Origin: Haloplanus sp. HW8-1
GTDB lineage: Archaea; Halobacteriota; Halobacteria; Halobacteriales; Haloferacaceae
NCBI RefSeq assembly: GCF_023703795.1
Contig: NZ_CP098518.1
Span: 2,170,001 to 2,234,000, forward strand
Direction: 5' to 3'
Length of the DNA: 64,000 bases
Shown: positions 15,938 through 24,299 of the stretch, piece after piece
Position numbering within the stretch: the stretch's first letter is position 1
Layout of the letters: each line of letters starts with the position of its first letter
Program-made: the position numbers and the translations under genes
Notes under the pieces: generated by a model
What the model was told of the DNA's origin: nothing
Databases searched by the model: none
Seen by the model: only the letters and a program-made list of their open reading frames with translations

Positions 15938-16792
15938 TCACGATAGCCTTGTGGAGAGGTTCCGGAGGAGCCGTCCCCCGGCCAGTTGGAAGATCAGCGG
16001 TGCTGACTGTACCATAATCATGTCTACGCCGCGGTCGTGGAGTTGGACCACCCGGTCTTCGAGCGTGTCCAACGAGTACGTGAACTCCTCTCCGGTGCCG
16101 TGGAAACTCGGGTTCGCTCCGATGACGGTGTTCGTCGATTCGCCGAGTCTGACGACTTCGTCGACGAACTCCCAGACTCGCGGGTCGTTCCAGTCGGGAC
16201 GGTCCTCCCCGGTCAACACCTGCATCGCGTCGTTGAGAGCGACGAAGCAGTAGTTCACCTCCGGATTGTCCATCACCGCTTCGAGGTCTTCGATCGCCCC
16301 CTCGGATTCGACGTGGGGGATGATGTTGGCCTGCATCCCCTCCCTGTCCGCCGACCTCTCGGTGTCGAACGGCAGCAACTCGTCGTACGGGAAGATATGG
16401 GACTCCTTCTTGTAGTCTTCGTGCGCGAGTGGGAGTACCTGCTCGATCTCCTCTTTCCCCGAGTGGGAGAGCATCACGTAGTTGGCCCCCATCCCGATGT
16501 TACGGCTCACGTTCGCGACGACGTGTGGATCGTATCCGGCCCACGGATACGAGTGGGCGCGAACGATCGGCGTGATGCCGGCAGCCTTCGCCGTCCGGAT
16601 GAGCGTCTCGGTTTTCTCCCAGCCGTGATTGGTGAACATCTGGTCGAGCATGAACCAGTCGAAGCCCACGTGGGCGGCGAGTTCGACCGTCTTCGGATCG
16701 TTGATGTAGACGCCGAGCGCGGGTTCGTCGTTCTCGATGCTCGCTTCGAGCGGATCTTCGAACGCTCCGGTTACCGGCGACCGTTCGGACAT
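15938..16792 (-). CDS. HpcH/HpaI aldolase/citrate lyase family protein
   Basis: The 284-residue protein has the TIM-barrel class II pyruvate aldolase pattern: FDWFMLDQMFTNHGW, then ITPIVRAHSYPWAGYDPHVV with the expected Arg, GANYVMLSHSGKEEIEQVL, NIIPHVESEGAIEDLEAVM with the metal-binding Glu, and VNYCFVALND with the Asp. Enzymes of the family cleave 2-keto-3-deoxy acids or related compounds to pyruvate plus an aldehyde, using a divalent metal. The lactonase and cupin genes lie downstream in the same direction. The short tail differs from bacterial HpcH. Confidence 0.78.
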   Translation of the reverse strand: MSERSPVTGAFEDPLEASIENDEPALGVYINDPKTVELAAHVGFDWFMLDQMFTNHGWEKTETLIRTAKAAGITPIVRAHSYPWAGYDPHVVANVSRNIGMGANYVMLSHSGKEEIEQVLPLAHEDYKKESHIFPYDELLPFDTERSADREGMQANIIPHVESEGAIEDLEAVMDNPEVNYCFVALNDAMQVLTGEDRPDWNDPRVWEFVDEVVRLGESTNTVIGANPSFHGTGEEFTYSLDTLEDRVVQLHDRGVDMIMVQSAPLIFQLAGGRLLRNLSTRLS

Positions 16793-16858
16793 GACCAGCC
16801 GTGACGTCCACCCGAAATACCATAAGCATTTGTTAGAAAATCGACTGGTCCTGGCGCC

Positions 16859-17494
16859 TCAGCCCGCCCGCCGCCAGAGGTCCCGGCCGACGATCACCAC
16901 GGCGGCCGCGACTGGGGCCACCACGGGGAGGGAGCCGGCAGTGCTCTCGCCGACGTCGAGGGCGATGCTCGCCGCCACGACGAGGACGGGAACCACCGGG
17001 CCACCGACCAGCGCAGCACCGAGGACCGGCCGATCGCCACGGAGGTAGCCGCCCCCCCACGCGAGGAGTCCCGGAACCAGGAGGAGGAACGCGAGAACGG
17101 CGAGCACGGCGCCGAGGAGCGCGTTCAGCGTGCCGGTCGGATCCCCGTTGGCGCCCCGGCCGGCCGATACGAGGAGGATGGTTGCGAGCGTCCCGACCGC
17201 CGCACCGATCAGCGCCACGATGGCGGTCCAGTGCTGCCATCGTGCCATCCGTTCTCGGTCGCGCCGGAACAGGGAGAGCAGGCCCACGAGCATCAACAGC
17301 ACCGCGGCCAGCGCCACGGCGGGGACGATCGTCCGCTCGATCCAGAGCGCGCTGAACCGCGGCGGATCGAAGACGTAGGAGTCGGTAGGCATCGGGCCGA
17401 ACCATCGTGTTGGGATCGCGGCGACGATGACGAACACGCCACTGAGGGCGGTCATGCCGCCGACGAACCGGCGGCCTGGCGTCCACACGGTCAC
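16859..17494 (-). CDS. Integral membrane protein, unknown function
   Basis: The 211-residue product has about six hydrophobic segments (for example IVPAVALAAVLLMLVGLLSLF and LLGAVLAVLAFLLLVPGLLAW) and no soluble domain. Its GTG start overlaps the stop of the PQQ-repeat lipoprotein gene by 4 nt (GTGA), so the two genes are co-translated and probably form a functional unit at the membrane. I recognise no family motif. Confidence 0.7.
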   Translation of the reverse strand: MTVWTPGRRFVGGMTALSGVFVIVAAIPTRWFGPMPTDSYVFDPPRFSALWIERTIVPAVALAAVLLMLVGLLSLFRRDRERMARWQHWTAIVALIGAAVGTLATILLVSAGRGANGDPTGTLNALLGAVLAVLAFLLLVPGLLAWGGGYLRGDRPVLGAALVGGPVVPVLVVAASIALDVGESTAGSLPVVAPVAAAVVIVGRDLWRRAG

Positions 17495-18741
17495 TCACCC
17501 CCAACGGCGACGACGGTGCCGCGTCGCGTCGCCGTCACGACGCCGCCGTCGAGGAGCGCCGGTGACACGAGGGGTTCGGCGCTCCGGTAGCCCCACGCCG
17601 CCTCGCCGAAGCGTTCGGTGAACGCGAGCAAACGAGGGGGTTTGCGGTCCTCGCCGGGGCCGGACTGGAGAGCGAAGGCGTGTCCACTCGCGGCGGCGGT
17701 GACCGCCCCCTCGCCGACGTACGAACACCAGCGAGGATCGGGCGAACCCTCCGTCCGGTCGAGTGCGAACGTCGCGTCGCCGGCCTCACCCGGACGCTCG
17801 ACGGCGTAGACGGTCTCCGGCGTAACGACCGGTGTCGAGTAAGTACGGCCTCCCCCCCGATCGACGGTCCAGCGTTCCGTTCCGTCGTCGAGATCGACTC
17901 CGACGACCCCCTCGTAGGTGCCGAGGTGGACGGTCCCGTCGGCGACGACGGGGTGTGACTCGGGCCCGACGGACGACGACCAGAGCCGGTCGCCGGTCGC
18001 GGCGTCCAGGCCGAGTAGTTCCTCGCCGGCGACGACGACGACCCCCCCGGTTACGGCCGGGAGCGATCCGCCACTCGTCGCGGCCGCCCACCGTCGCCGG
18101 CCGGCGGCGACATCGAGTGCGACCAGTTCGTCGCCGGTCGGTACGAACACCACGCCGTCAGCGACGACCGGCGTCCCCGTCGGCGTGACGTCGGTGGTAC
18201 GCCACCGCTCCGTCCCGTCGTCGACGCGGAGGGCGACGACGCCGTCCGCGGCGGGGACGTACGCGGTGTCGCCGTTGAGGACCGGCGGCGCGAGCGACCG
18301 GCCGTAGCTGCCGGCTGAGTCGACCGTTGCCGGCGAGAGGTCGCCGTACCGCCATCGCTCCCGGCCCTCACGGAGCGAGAGGCCGAACGCACCCTCGCCC
18401 GTGGTGACGAAGACGCGGTCGCCGGCTACTGTCGGCGGGCTCACGTCCGTCGTGGCGTCGTCCACGGGCGGCGCGGGGAGTGTCGTTCGCCAGCGGAGCG
18501 CCGGCGCGGTGGTCGGCGGGCGTCGAGACGGGGCAAAGCCCGTGTTGGCGGTGTCAAAGCGGGGCGTGGGCCAGCTCCCGCCGGGGAGCGTATCGAATCC
18601 GCGGTCGGCCTCGCCCGTCCCAAGCGTCGTCGCCGGCTCGGGGGGGTCGCTGTCGGGACACGACGACGAACAGCCGCCGAGCCCGGCGACCACCCCGGCC
18701 GCGACCGTCCCGAGAAACGTCCTGCGTTCGATGGAGGGCAT
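17491..18741 (-). CDS. Tat-exported lipoprotein with PQQ-like beta-propeller
   Basis: The 416-residue protein begins with a twin-arginine signal and lipobox (ERRTFLGTVAAGVVAGLGGC). The mature part is built from repeated units of the pattern DGTERWRTT, GRRRWAAAT, GDRLWSSSV and DGTERWTVD, each with a preceding GVVFV or GDTAYVP strand. This is the PQQ-binding-like (Pyrrolo-quinoline quinone repeat) beta-propeller. In haloarchaea these are extracellular scaffold or ligand-binding proteins; no catalytic residues can be assigned. It overlaps the membrane protein gene downstream. Confidence 0.85.
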   Translation of the reverse strand: MPSIERRTFLGTVAAGVVAGLGGCSSSCPDSDPPEPATTLGTGEADRGFDTLPGGSWPTPRFDTANTGFAPSRRPPTTAPALRWRTTLPAPPVDDATTDVSPPTVAGDRVFVTTGEGAFGLSLREGRERWRYGDLSPATVDSAGSYGRSLAPPVLNGDTAYVPAADGVVALRVDDGTERWRTTDVTPTGTPVVADGVVFVPTGDELVALDVAAGRRRWAAATSGGSLPAVTGGVVVVAGEELLGLDAATGDRLWSSSVGPESHPVVADGTVHLGTYEGVVGVDLDDGTERWTVDRGGGRTYSTPVVTPETVYAVERPGEAGDATFALDRTEGSPDPRWCSYVGEGAVTAAASGHAFALQSGPGEDRKPPRLLAFTERFGEAAWGYRSAEPLVSPALLDGGVVTATRRGTVVAVGGE

Positions 18742-18853
18742 CGATCACCCCTTGTGACACCTCCGTGAAAGGTGTCCCGGATCGGGGCTAGTCCCACGCT
18801 GAACGAGGGACGGTCTCGACGGCTGGTTCGGGATACGGTCCGACCCGCGTCCG

Positions 18854-19009
18854 GGTCACAGGTTCTCGACGCGGGAGGACGGGACCGGCTACGGGTTGTC
18901 CGTCGTCCGGTCGATCATCGGCGCACGCGGCTGGCACCTCGCGGTGACTGACGCCGATTCCGGTGGGGCTCGGTTCGAAGTCACGGGGATCGAGTTCGTA
19001 AGCGACTAG
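18854..19009 (+). pseudogene. 3' remnant of a sensor histidine kinase
   Basis: The frame ending at a TAG (19007-19009) reads FSTREDGTGYGLSVVRSIIG, then GWHLAVTDADSGGARFEVTG. This is the G2 box and last strands of a HATPase_c domain, typical of haloarchaeal histidine kinases. Upstream the coding character is lost within a few codons and no H box or N box is present. It is the tail of a deleted kinase gene. Confidence 0.6.
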
Positions 19010-19377
19010 CGGGGCTCCGGCGCCGTCGATTCACCGCTCGCCGACGGTAGTCGAGGTTCGGAATGACTTGTGACATCGGCCCACTCGCTGTCGGCCTCCC
19101 GGTCGTCGGTCTGCGGGACGACCCCGCCACCGACCTCCTCGTCCCGCTTGTTTCGATGTGGTATTTCACATCGTGGCCTCCCTTCCGAACCTGCCACGCG
19201 AGGTCGGTGATCTTCGCGGTGTCGGCGGAAACGGTCGGACGTCGTGAGTACGCTTCGCTCGGCGAGCACTCGACTCTCGGGAACCGTCGTCGACCGCACC
19301 GCCCCGAGGGTGTCACAACCGCCGACGGCGGCCGAACGGCCGACACAGCCGGCAGCGAGGAATCCGCGTCGGTCCAT
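19006..19377 (-). pseudogene. Decayed Tat lipoprotein gene
   Basis: The start at 19377 reads MDRRGFLAAGCVGRSAAVGGCD, a twin-arginine signal with a lipobox. After about 45 codons the composition becomes Arg-rich and wrong. In the overlapping minus frame the sequence VSADTAKITDLAWQVRKGGH DVKYHIETSGT looks native, after which the first frame again looks native (DEEVGGGVVPQTDDREADSE WADVT). Two compensating frameshifts would explain this. No family can be named. Confidence 0.4.
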
Positions 19378-19457
19378 ACGGCCAGGCCCCTCCGGGAACG
19401 CCCCTTCGGGACGTGAGACACCGAGGACGACATCTCGACGAGCGCCGTGGGGCTCGT

Positions 19458-20312
19458 CTAGAGGACGTCACGCTCGAACGCGACGACCTCGCGCCACGCG
19501 TCCGACCGCACCTCGACGACGAGCGCGAGACGACCGTCGGCCCGTTCGACCGCGCGGACGGCAGCGTATCCGACCCCAATGTGCTGAGTCGTCGTATACG
19601 ACTCGTTTGCCGAGAGGTTCCCGACCCGTTCGCTCCCGCTCCAGAAGACGGTCTTGCCCGCCCGGAGCCGAACGTGCACCGAGACGTCTGTCGCCGTGGT
19701 GTTCTCACCCGTCGAGACCGTCCCGACGGCGTCCCGGCACGTCCAGCCACACCGATCGAGCCCCCCGTAGACGAACGTGAAGTGGTCGGTCTCCCGCGTC
19801 GTGCCGGGATGCGGGAGTCCCTGGGACGGCTCCACACTCGTCGCGTTCGGGTCCCGATCGGCGGCCGGCGACTCGACGGCCGTCTCGAACGTCGTCGCGT
19901 CGATCCGTTCCCGACCGACGGGGTCGCGATCGTATAGCGTCACCGTGATCGAGGCAGTGTCGCGCTCGACGGTGTCGGTCAGCGTCGTCAGGTACCGACG
20001 GACCGTGTAGTTCGCGGTCGGAGCGGCGTCGATCGTCACCGTCGTCCCGTCCTCGCTCGTGAGCGTGATCACCGGTTCGAGTTCCGGATCCTCGAGCAGC
20101 GTGTCCGAGTCATAACAGCCGGGACACGTCGTGTTCGCCGTGACGACGAGTTCGCCCGCCGACACGTGTCCGTCGCCGTCCGCATCGGCGCTCGCAACCA
20201 GTTCGACCGACGTGATCTCCGCCCGTTCGGCCGACGTGGTCGCTGCCGGCACACCGACGGCACACGCGGCGCCAGTCAGGAGGATGGCACAGCAGAGTGG
20301 GAGCCACCGCAT
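19458..20312 (-). CDS. Secreted protein with an EF-hand-like calcium loop
   Basis: The 284-residue protein has a Sec signal peptide (MRWLPLCCAILLTGAACAVG). Near residue 45 is DADGDGHVSAGEL, an EF-hand/dockerin-type calcium loop. Two pairs of cysteines follow (CPGC and CGWTC), which could form disulfides. The rest is Thr/Asp-rich beta structure with several N-glycosylation sequons. A GTG at 20333 extends the frame, but a TATA-like element (about 20336-20345) lies 28 nt from the ATG at 20312, so I prefer the latter. Function unknown. Confidence 0.65.
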   Translation of the reverse strand: MRWLPLCCAILLTGAACAVGVPAATTSAERAEITSVELVASADADGDGHVSAGELVVTANTTCPGCYDSDTLLEDPELEPVITLTSEDGTTVTIDAAPTANYTVRRYLTTLTDTVERDTASITVTLYDRDPVGRERIDATTFETAVESPAADRDPNATSVEPSQGLPHPGTTRETDHFTFVYGGLDRCGWTCRDAVGTVSTGENTTATDVSVHVRLRAGKTVFWSGSERVGNLSANESYTTTQHIGVGYAAVRAVERADGRLALVVEVRSDAWREVVAFERDVL

Positions 20313-20658
20313 ACGTCCGTCATCGGAGCTCACACAGTTATAGTATTGGTGTCACTTTCGACGGAGGATCGGTGTCCCGAACGGGAGACGGCCGCCGTGG
20401 CCGGCGCTCGACGGCCACAAAATTCTTGTTATGATGTGTCATACCACGATACTGCGAGGTGATGGCACAGTCTCTCGACCCCTCCCTACCCACGACATGC
20501 CAGCCGACGACCAGCCAGCAACCACGTAGGCCGACTCGCTTTCGCGACCGTTTTCGACTCCCGACGACGGGCCGAGGACCCACGAACCGTCGCGTTCTCC
20601 CCCCGTCGGTCCGTCCGATGCGAACCCCGAACGATTAACTCGGGCGGGCAGAACCGAG
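20313..20658. other. Intergenic region without a convincing gene
   Basis: A frame of 58 codons (20462-20638, plus) exists but is rich in Pro, Arg and Thr, unlike real haloarchaeal proteins. An AT-rich stretch aaaattcttgttatgatg (20418-20435) could be a promoter for it or for a small RNA. The left end carries the promoter of the gene at 19458. Confidence 0.4.
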
Positions 20659-21414
20659 ATGACGATGGGCACGGTACTGACCAGTGTCGTCGCCGACGTC
20701 ACCTACGACCTCAGGCGCCTGCACGGCCTCTGGATGGCTCTTGCCTTCCCACGGCTTCGTGACTCGCATCCGGTCGTCGATCGGTGGACGCCGACGACTA
20801 CGCGGGAGCGCGCGACGTATCGGATCTGGGCGCTTCTCGGGGGTGTCGGATTGTTCGTCGGCTACCCGCTCGCGGTACTGGGCCTGCTGGTCCGGTTTCA
20901 CGTCAGGCGGATCGACCGGACGACGACGCGGTTGGGTGCCGTCGGTACCGTCCTCCTCGCGGTCGTTGTCTGGGGGTTGCTGACGGCTCTCGCCCGCGTC
21001 AGGTTCTCGGCCGACGGCTTTCTCGCCGTCGCCGCTGCCGGCACCGTAGCCGTGGTTTCGACGGTCCTCGCGCTCCTTTTTCGGCGGCTCGGGGGCCGGC
21101 TGACGACCGTGGTGGTCGCCTACCCGTTTGCGGTGGTCGCCGTCTTCCTGCCGCCGGTGGTGGCCGCGCTCTACTCGCCGTCGCTCGCCGCGGCGGTCTT
21201 CCCCCGGAGCGAGACGCTAGCGGTGTGGATTCTCGATACCGTCCTCACCTACCGCGGGGTAAACACTCTGCTTCGCCAGCGGTTCGAACTCGTCGGCATC
21301 GCGTACGTCGGCATGTGGGGAGCGCTCGCAGTCCCCGTCGGATGGGGGCTCGGACTCCTCGTAACGCTCGCGAATCTCGTACGCCCGACTTCGGACACCG
21401 ACGACGAATCGTGA
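20659..21414 (+). CDS. Multi-pass membrane protein, unknown function
   Basis: The 251-residue product has an amphipathic N-terminal region (VTYDLRRLHGLWMALAFPRL) followed by about five or six hydrophobic helices (IWALLGGVGLFVGYPLAVLG, FAVVAVFLPPVVAALYSPSL, YVGMWGALAVPVGWGLGLLV). It has a short charged C-terminus (RPTSDTDDES). I see no transport or enzyme signature. It is followed at 68 nt by a small zinc-ribbon gene in the same direction. Confidence 0.65.
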   Translation: MTMGTVLTSVVADVTYDLRRLHGLWMALAFPRLRDSHPVVDRWTPTTTRERATYRIWALLGGVGLFVGYPLAVLGLLVRFHVRRIDRTTTRLGAVGTVLLAVVVWGLLTALARVRFSADGFLAVAAAGTVAVVSTVLALLFRRLGGRLTTVVVAYPFAVVAVFLPPVVAALYSPSLAAAVFPRSETLAVWILDTVLTYRGVNTLLRQRFELVGIAYVGMWGALAVPVGWGLGLLVTLANLVRPTSDTDDES

Positions 21415-21481
21415 CTACACCCGCGTCGAAAATGGACACCTCCAAGGGACCGCGGCGACTGGGCCGTGTGTGGTCATCATC

Positions 21482-21619
21482 GTGACCTGTGCGGAGTGTG
21501 GCCGGGGGTACTCGCGGACCCGATTCCTGGGTGACCCCGACCGACACGGCGCGCGGCCCATCCAGTGTCCGAACTGTTATGCGTATCTCGGGCGCACGGA
21601 ACAGGGTTCGGAGGCGTGA
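21482..21619 (+). CDS. Small zinc-ribbon protein
   Basis: A 45-residue product from a GTG, too short for most gene finders. It contains two knuckles, CAECGRGY and CPNCYAY, separated by about 22 residues, which makes a single four-Cys zinc site. The sequence between (SRTRFLGDPDRHGARPIQ) is basic and could contact nucleic acid or protein. Haloarchaea carry many such very small zinc proteins. The start is uncertain. Confidence 0.5.
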   Translation: MTCAECGRGYSRTRFLGDPDRHGARPIQCPNCYAYLGRTEQGSEA

Positions 21620-21714
21620 GCCGTCGGCCCGGGAGCCCCCGCTCCACCCCTTCGGTCGTTGCTCCGGCACGTGACCTGTCTCGGTGACCGGTGGTCCGAT
21701 AGCGCCCCGTCCGC

Positions 21715-22122
21715 CTACGGCCAGTCGTCTCGCGTCTCCCCCTCGAAGGGGTCCTCTTCCGGCTTCTCGCCGAGGTCCCACTCGGCGAACTCCGCGGCCT
21801 CCTCGACGGAGAGGTACTCCCAGCCCATCTCCTCGGCGACGGCACGGTCCCCGTCGGTCGTGCCGACGAAGACGTGGCGGTCGGTGTCGAACTGATCGGC
21901 CACGTTCTCGAGGCTCTCGCGGACGCCCCGCGGTCCCGAAAAGAAGTCCTGTCGGATGCGACGCTTGCGCGTGAAGTTGGTGACGACGTACGTCGGCTGG
22001 TCGCTGAGGACGCCCACGTACTCGGTCCACTGCCGGGCGTCGTCGAAGACTGCGTTCGGATCGGCGAGTGCCTTGAGCGCCTCCAGTTCGAACGCGAGGG
22101 TCATCGTCCCGCCGCTGTCCAT
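21715..22122 (-). CDS. Conserved haloarchaeal protein, unknown function
   Basis: The 135-residue soluble acidic protein begins MTLAFELEALKALADPNAVF (from the second ATG at 22104) and contains YVGVLSDQPTYVVTNFTRKR and a C-terminal EEDPFEGETRDDWP. The alternating strand/helix pattern suggests a compact alpha/beta fold. I recognise it as a type of protein widespread in haloarchaea without assigned function. Confidence 0.7.
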   Translation of the reverse strand: MDSGGTMTLAFELEALKALADPNAVFDDARQWTEYVGVLSDQPTYVVTNFTRKRRIRQDFFSGPRGVRESLENVADQFDTDRHVFVGTTDGDRAVAEEMGWEYLSVEEAAEFAEWDLGEKPEEDPFEGETRDDWP

Positions 22123-22170
22123 GGGCGAGTTATCGCGGCACCGGGCAAAACGGCTTCGGTCCGCTCTCCG

Positions 22171-22383
22171 CTACTGGATGTGGTAGTAGTCGGTGAACAC
22201 GACGACGTCGCCCTCGCTCAACCCCGAGAGGTTGTTCGGGTCCTGCGGTGATTTCCCCTCGGTGACGTGAACGAGATAGTCCTGAACCGAGTCGTCGAGT
22301 TCGTCGAAGTGACGAACCCTCGCACTCTCCGGGACGGAGTCGGTTCGGTTCACGTCGTACTCGGAATCGACGGCGTGTGCCAT
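22171..22383 (-). CDS. Small conserved haloarchaeal protein
   Basis: The 70-residue product starts MAHAVDSEYDVNRTD and ends GDVVVFTDYYHIQ. It contains FDELDDSVQDYLVHVTEG, which looks like a helix leading to a beta hairpin. The AT-rich stretch gataaagg just upstream of the start (22409-22416) could hold the TATA box. No function known. Confidence 0.65.
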   Translation of the reverse strand: MAHAVDSEYDVNRTDSVPESARVRHFDELDDSVQDYLVHVTEGKSPQDPNNLSGLSEGDVVVFTDYYHIQ

Positions 22384-22490
22384 GTGACAACACTCGACAT
22401 TAACGATGATAAAGGTTTCGTCGGCGTAACGGCGCAGGCCGGTCGTTTGCCGCGGTGAGGGTCACCGCCGGGGCCGTCCTCACGCGACCG

Positions 22491-23933
22491 TCACTCGTGG
22501 CTCTCCTTGTAGACGTTCACCAGTTCCTGCATCATCTCCTTGCCGTCGCCGAACAGCATGTTCGTGTTGTCCTGTGCGAACAGCGGGTTGGGAACGCCCG
22601 AGAAGCCGGGACTGAGGCTCCGCTTGTTGACGATGACCGTCCGCGCTTCGCCGACGTTGAGGACGGGCATCCCTGCGAGTGGGCCCGAGTCGGCCTCGTT
22701 GGCCGACGGGTTCACGACGTCGTTGGCGCCGGTGACGAGGACCACGTCCGTCTGGGAGAAGGTCGGATTGATCTCCTCTAAGTCCCGCAGTTTCTCGTAG
22801 GGCACGTCCGCCTCCGCGAGGAGGACGTTCATGTGGCCGGGCATCCGGCCGGCGACCGGGTGGATGCCGAACTCCACGTCGACGTCGTTCGCCTCGAGCA
22901 GCTCGGCGAGTTCCGCGACGGCGTGTTGGGCTTGGGCGACCGCCATGCCGTATCCGGGCACGATCACGACGCGGTCGGCCACGTCGAGGATCATCTCCAC
23001 CTCCTCCGGCGAGGTGGTGGTGATGTTGCCCTCGTAGATGTCCTCCATCTCGTCGTCGCTCTCGCTCTCTTCGCCGATGCCGCCGAAGAAGACGTTCGTC
23101 AGCGAGCGGTTCATCGACTCACACATGATGACCGTGAGGATCAGTCCGGAGGCGCCGACGAGCGTCCCCGCGATGATCAACACGGAGTTGTCGAGGACGA
23201 ACCCGGTCGTGGCCGCTGCGAGCCCGGAGTAGGAGTTGAGCAGGGCGATGACGACCGGCATGTCCGCGCCGCCGATGGGGATCACCAGCAACACCCCGAG
23301 GACCGAGGCGGCGACGACCAACACCCAGTACGAGGGGACCCACCCGGCCAGCGGGACCGAGCCGAGCAGGTCCGGCCGAGCGATCAGATGGAGGCCGGCG
23401 AGGACCGCCACCACCAGGAAGACTGCCTTGACGATCTGTTCGCCATCGTATCGGACCGCCGAGTCGTCGATCACGCCGTGGAGTTTGCCGGCGGCCACCA
23501 CGCTCCCCCAGAAGGTGACCGAGCCGATGATGCCCGCGAGGGCGGCCGTCGCCGTCACGCCGACGGCGAAGGTTCCCTCGCCGAACATCCCGATCAGCTC
23601 CGCGCCGGCCACGAGTGCCGAGGCGCCGCCGCCGAACCCGTTGAACAGCCCAACGAGCTGGGGCATCTCCGTCGTCTCGACCGTCGTCGCCAGCCAGACG
23701 CCGACGCCGGCGCCGACGATCAGCCCCGCGAACAACACGACCGGCGAGAGGATGTCGGTCACGAGCACCGTCACTCCTACCGCGAGCGCCATTCCGCTCG
23801 CCGAGATGAGGTTGCCCCGCGGTGCCGTCCGCGGGTGGGTCATGTCGCGCAGGCCCTGGATGAACAGCACGCCCGCGACGAGGTAGACGAACGCGAGCAC
23901 CGACTCCGAGAGGCCGCCAAGGATGGCTACCAT
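22491..23933 (-). CDS. pntB: NAD(P) transhydrogenase subunit beta
   Basis: The 480-residue protein is the beta subunit of the proton-translocating transhydrogenase, which couples hydride transfer between NADH and NADP+ to proton flow. The N-terminal half has about nine membrane helices. The C-terminal soluble domain III binds NADP(H): VIVPGYGMAVAQAQHAV is the nucleotide fold and GRMPGHMNVLLAEA and GANDVVNPSA are characteristic. It is the last gene of a three-gene operon; only 3 nt separate it from the alpha2 gene. The split alpha organisation (three genes) is the usual haloarchaeal one. Confidence 0.95.
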   Translation of the reverse strand: MVAILGGLSESVLAFVYLVAGVLFIQGLRDMTHPRTAPRGNLISASGMALAVGVTVLVTDILSPVVLFAGLIVGAGVGVWLATTVETTEMPQLVGLFNGFGGGASALVAGAELIGMFGEGTFAVGVTATAALAGIIGSVTFWGSVVAAGKLHGVIDDSAVRYDGEQIVKAVFLVVAVLAGLHLIARPDLLGSVPLAGWVPSYWVLVVAASVLGVLLVIPIGGADMPVVIALLNSYSGLAAATTGFVLDNSVLIIAGTLVGASGLILTVIMCESMNRSLTNVFFGGIGEESESDDEMEDIYEGNITTTSPEEVEMILDVADRVVIVPGYGMAVAQAQHAVAELAELLEANDVDVEFGIHPVAGRMPGHMNVLLAEADVPYEKLRDLEEINPTFSQTDVVLVTGANDVVNPSANEADSGPLAGMPVLNVGEARTVIVNKRSLSPGFSGVPNPLFAQDNTNMLFGDGKEMMQELVNVYKESHE

Positions 23934-23936
23934 GGG

Positions 23937-24287
23937 TCAGTCGCGCCCCCCGTCGCTGCTTCGGAACTGGTCGAGCATGCTGTTGGTCACGAGATAGCCC
24001 CCGACGACGTTGACCGTCGCCATGACGACGGCGACGAAGCCGAGTATCGTCGCGAGCGTCGACGATTGAGTCGCCATCCCAGCCGACCCCGCGACGACGA
24101 CCGACCCGATGAGCGTGATCCCCGAGATGGCGTTGGCTCCCGACATCAGCGGCGTATGGAGGTTGGTCGGGATCTTCGTGATGATCTCGTAGCCCACGAA
24201 CGCCGCCAGGACGAACAGCGTCAGGTTCCGGACGAACGCTGCGGCGCCCACGGCGAGGACGAACGCCGTCGAGTCGATACCCGTCAT
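23937..24287 (-). CDS. pntAB: NAD(P) transhydrogenase subunit alpha2 (membrane part)
   Basis: The 116-residue protein has four membrane helices and corresponds to the C-terminal membrane part of bacterial PntA. Typical is FVGYEIITKIPTNLHTPLMS GANAISG, followed by GSVVVAG and a last helix with VVMATVNVVGGYLVTNSML. It forms part of the proton channel with PntB. The gene lies between alpha1 and beta with gaps of 12 and 3 nt, so translation is probably coupled. Confidence 0.93.
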   Translation of the reverse strand: MTGIDSTAFVLAVGAAAFVRNLTLFVLAAFVGYEIITKIPTNLHTPLMSGANAISGITLIGSVVVAGSAGMATQSSTLATILGFVAVVMATVNVVGGYLVTNSMLDQFRSSDGGRD

Positions 24288-24299
24288 GGTGTCCTCCGT

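Noticed and set aside
20462-20638. A 58-codon plus-strand frame upstream of the membrane protein at 20659
   Set aside because: Composition rich in Pro, Arg and Thr with no motif; it is out of frame with and unlike the downstream gene.
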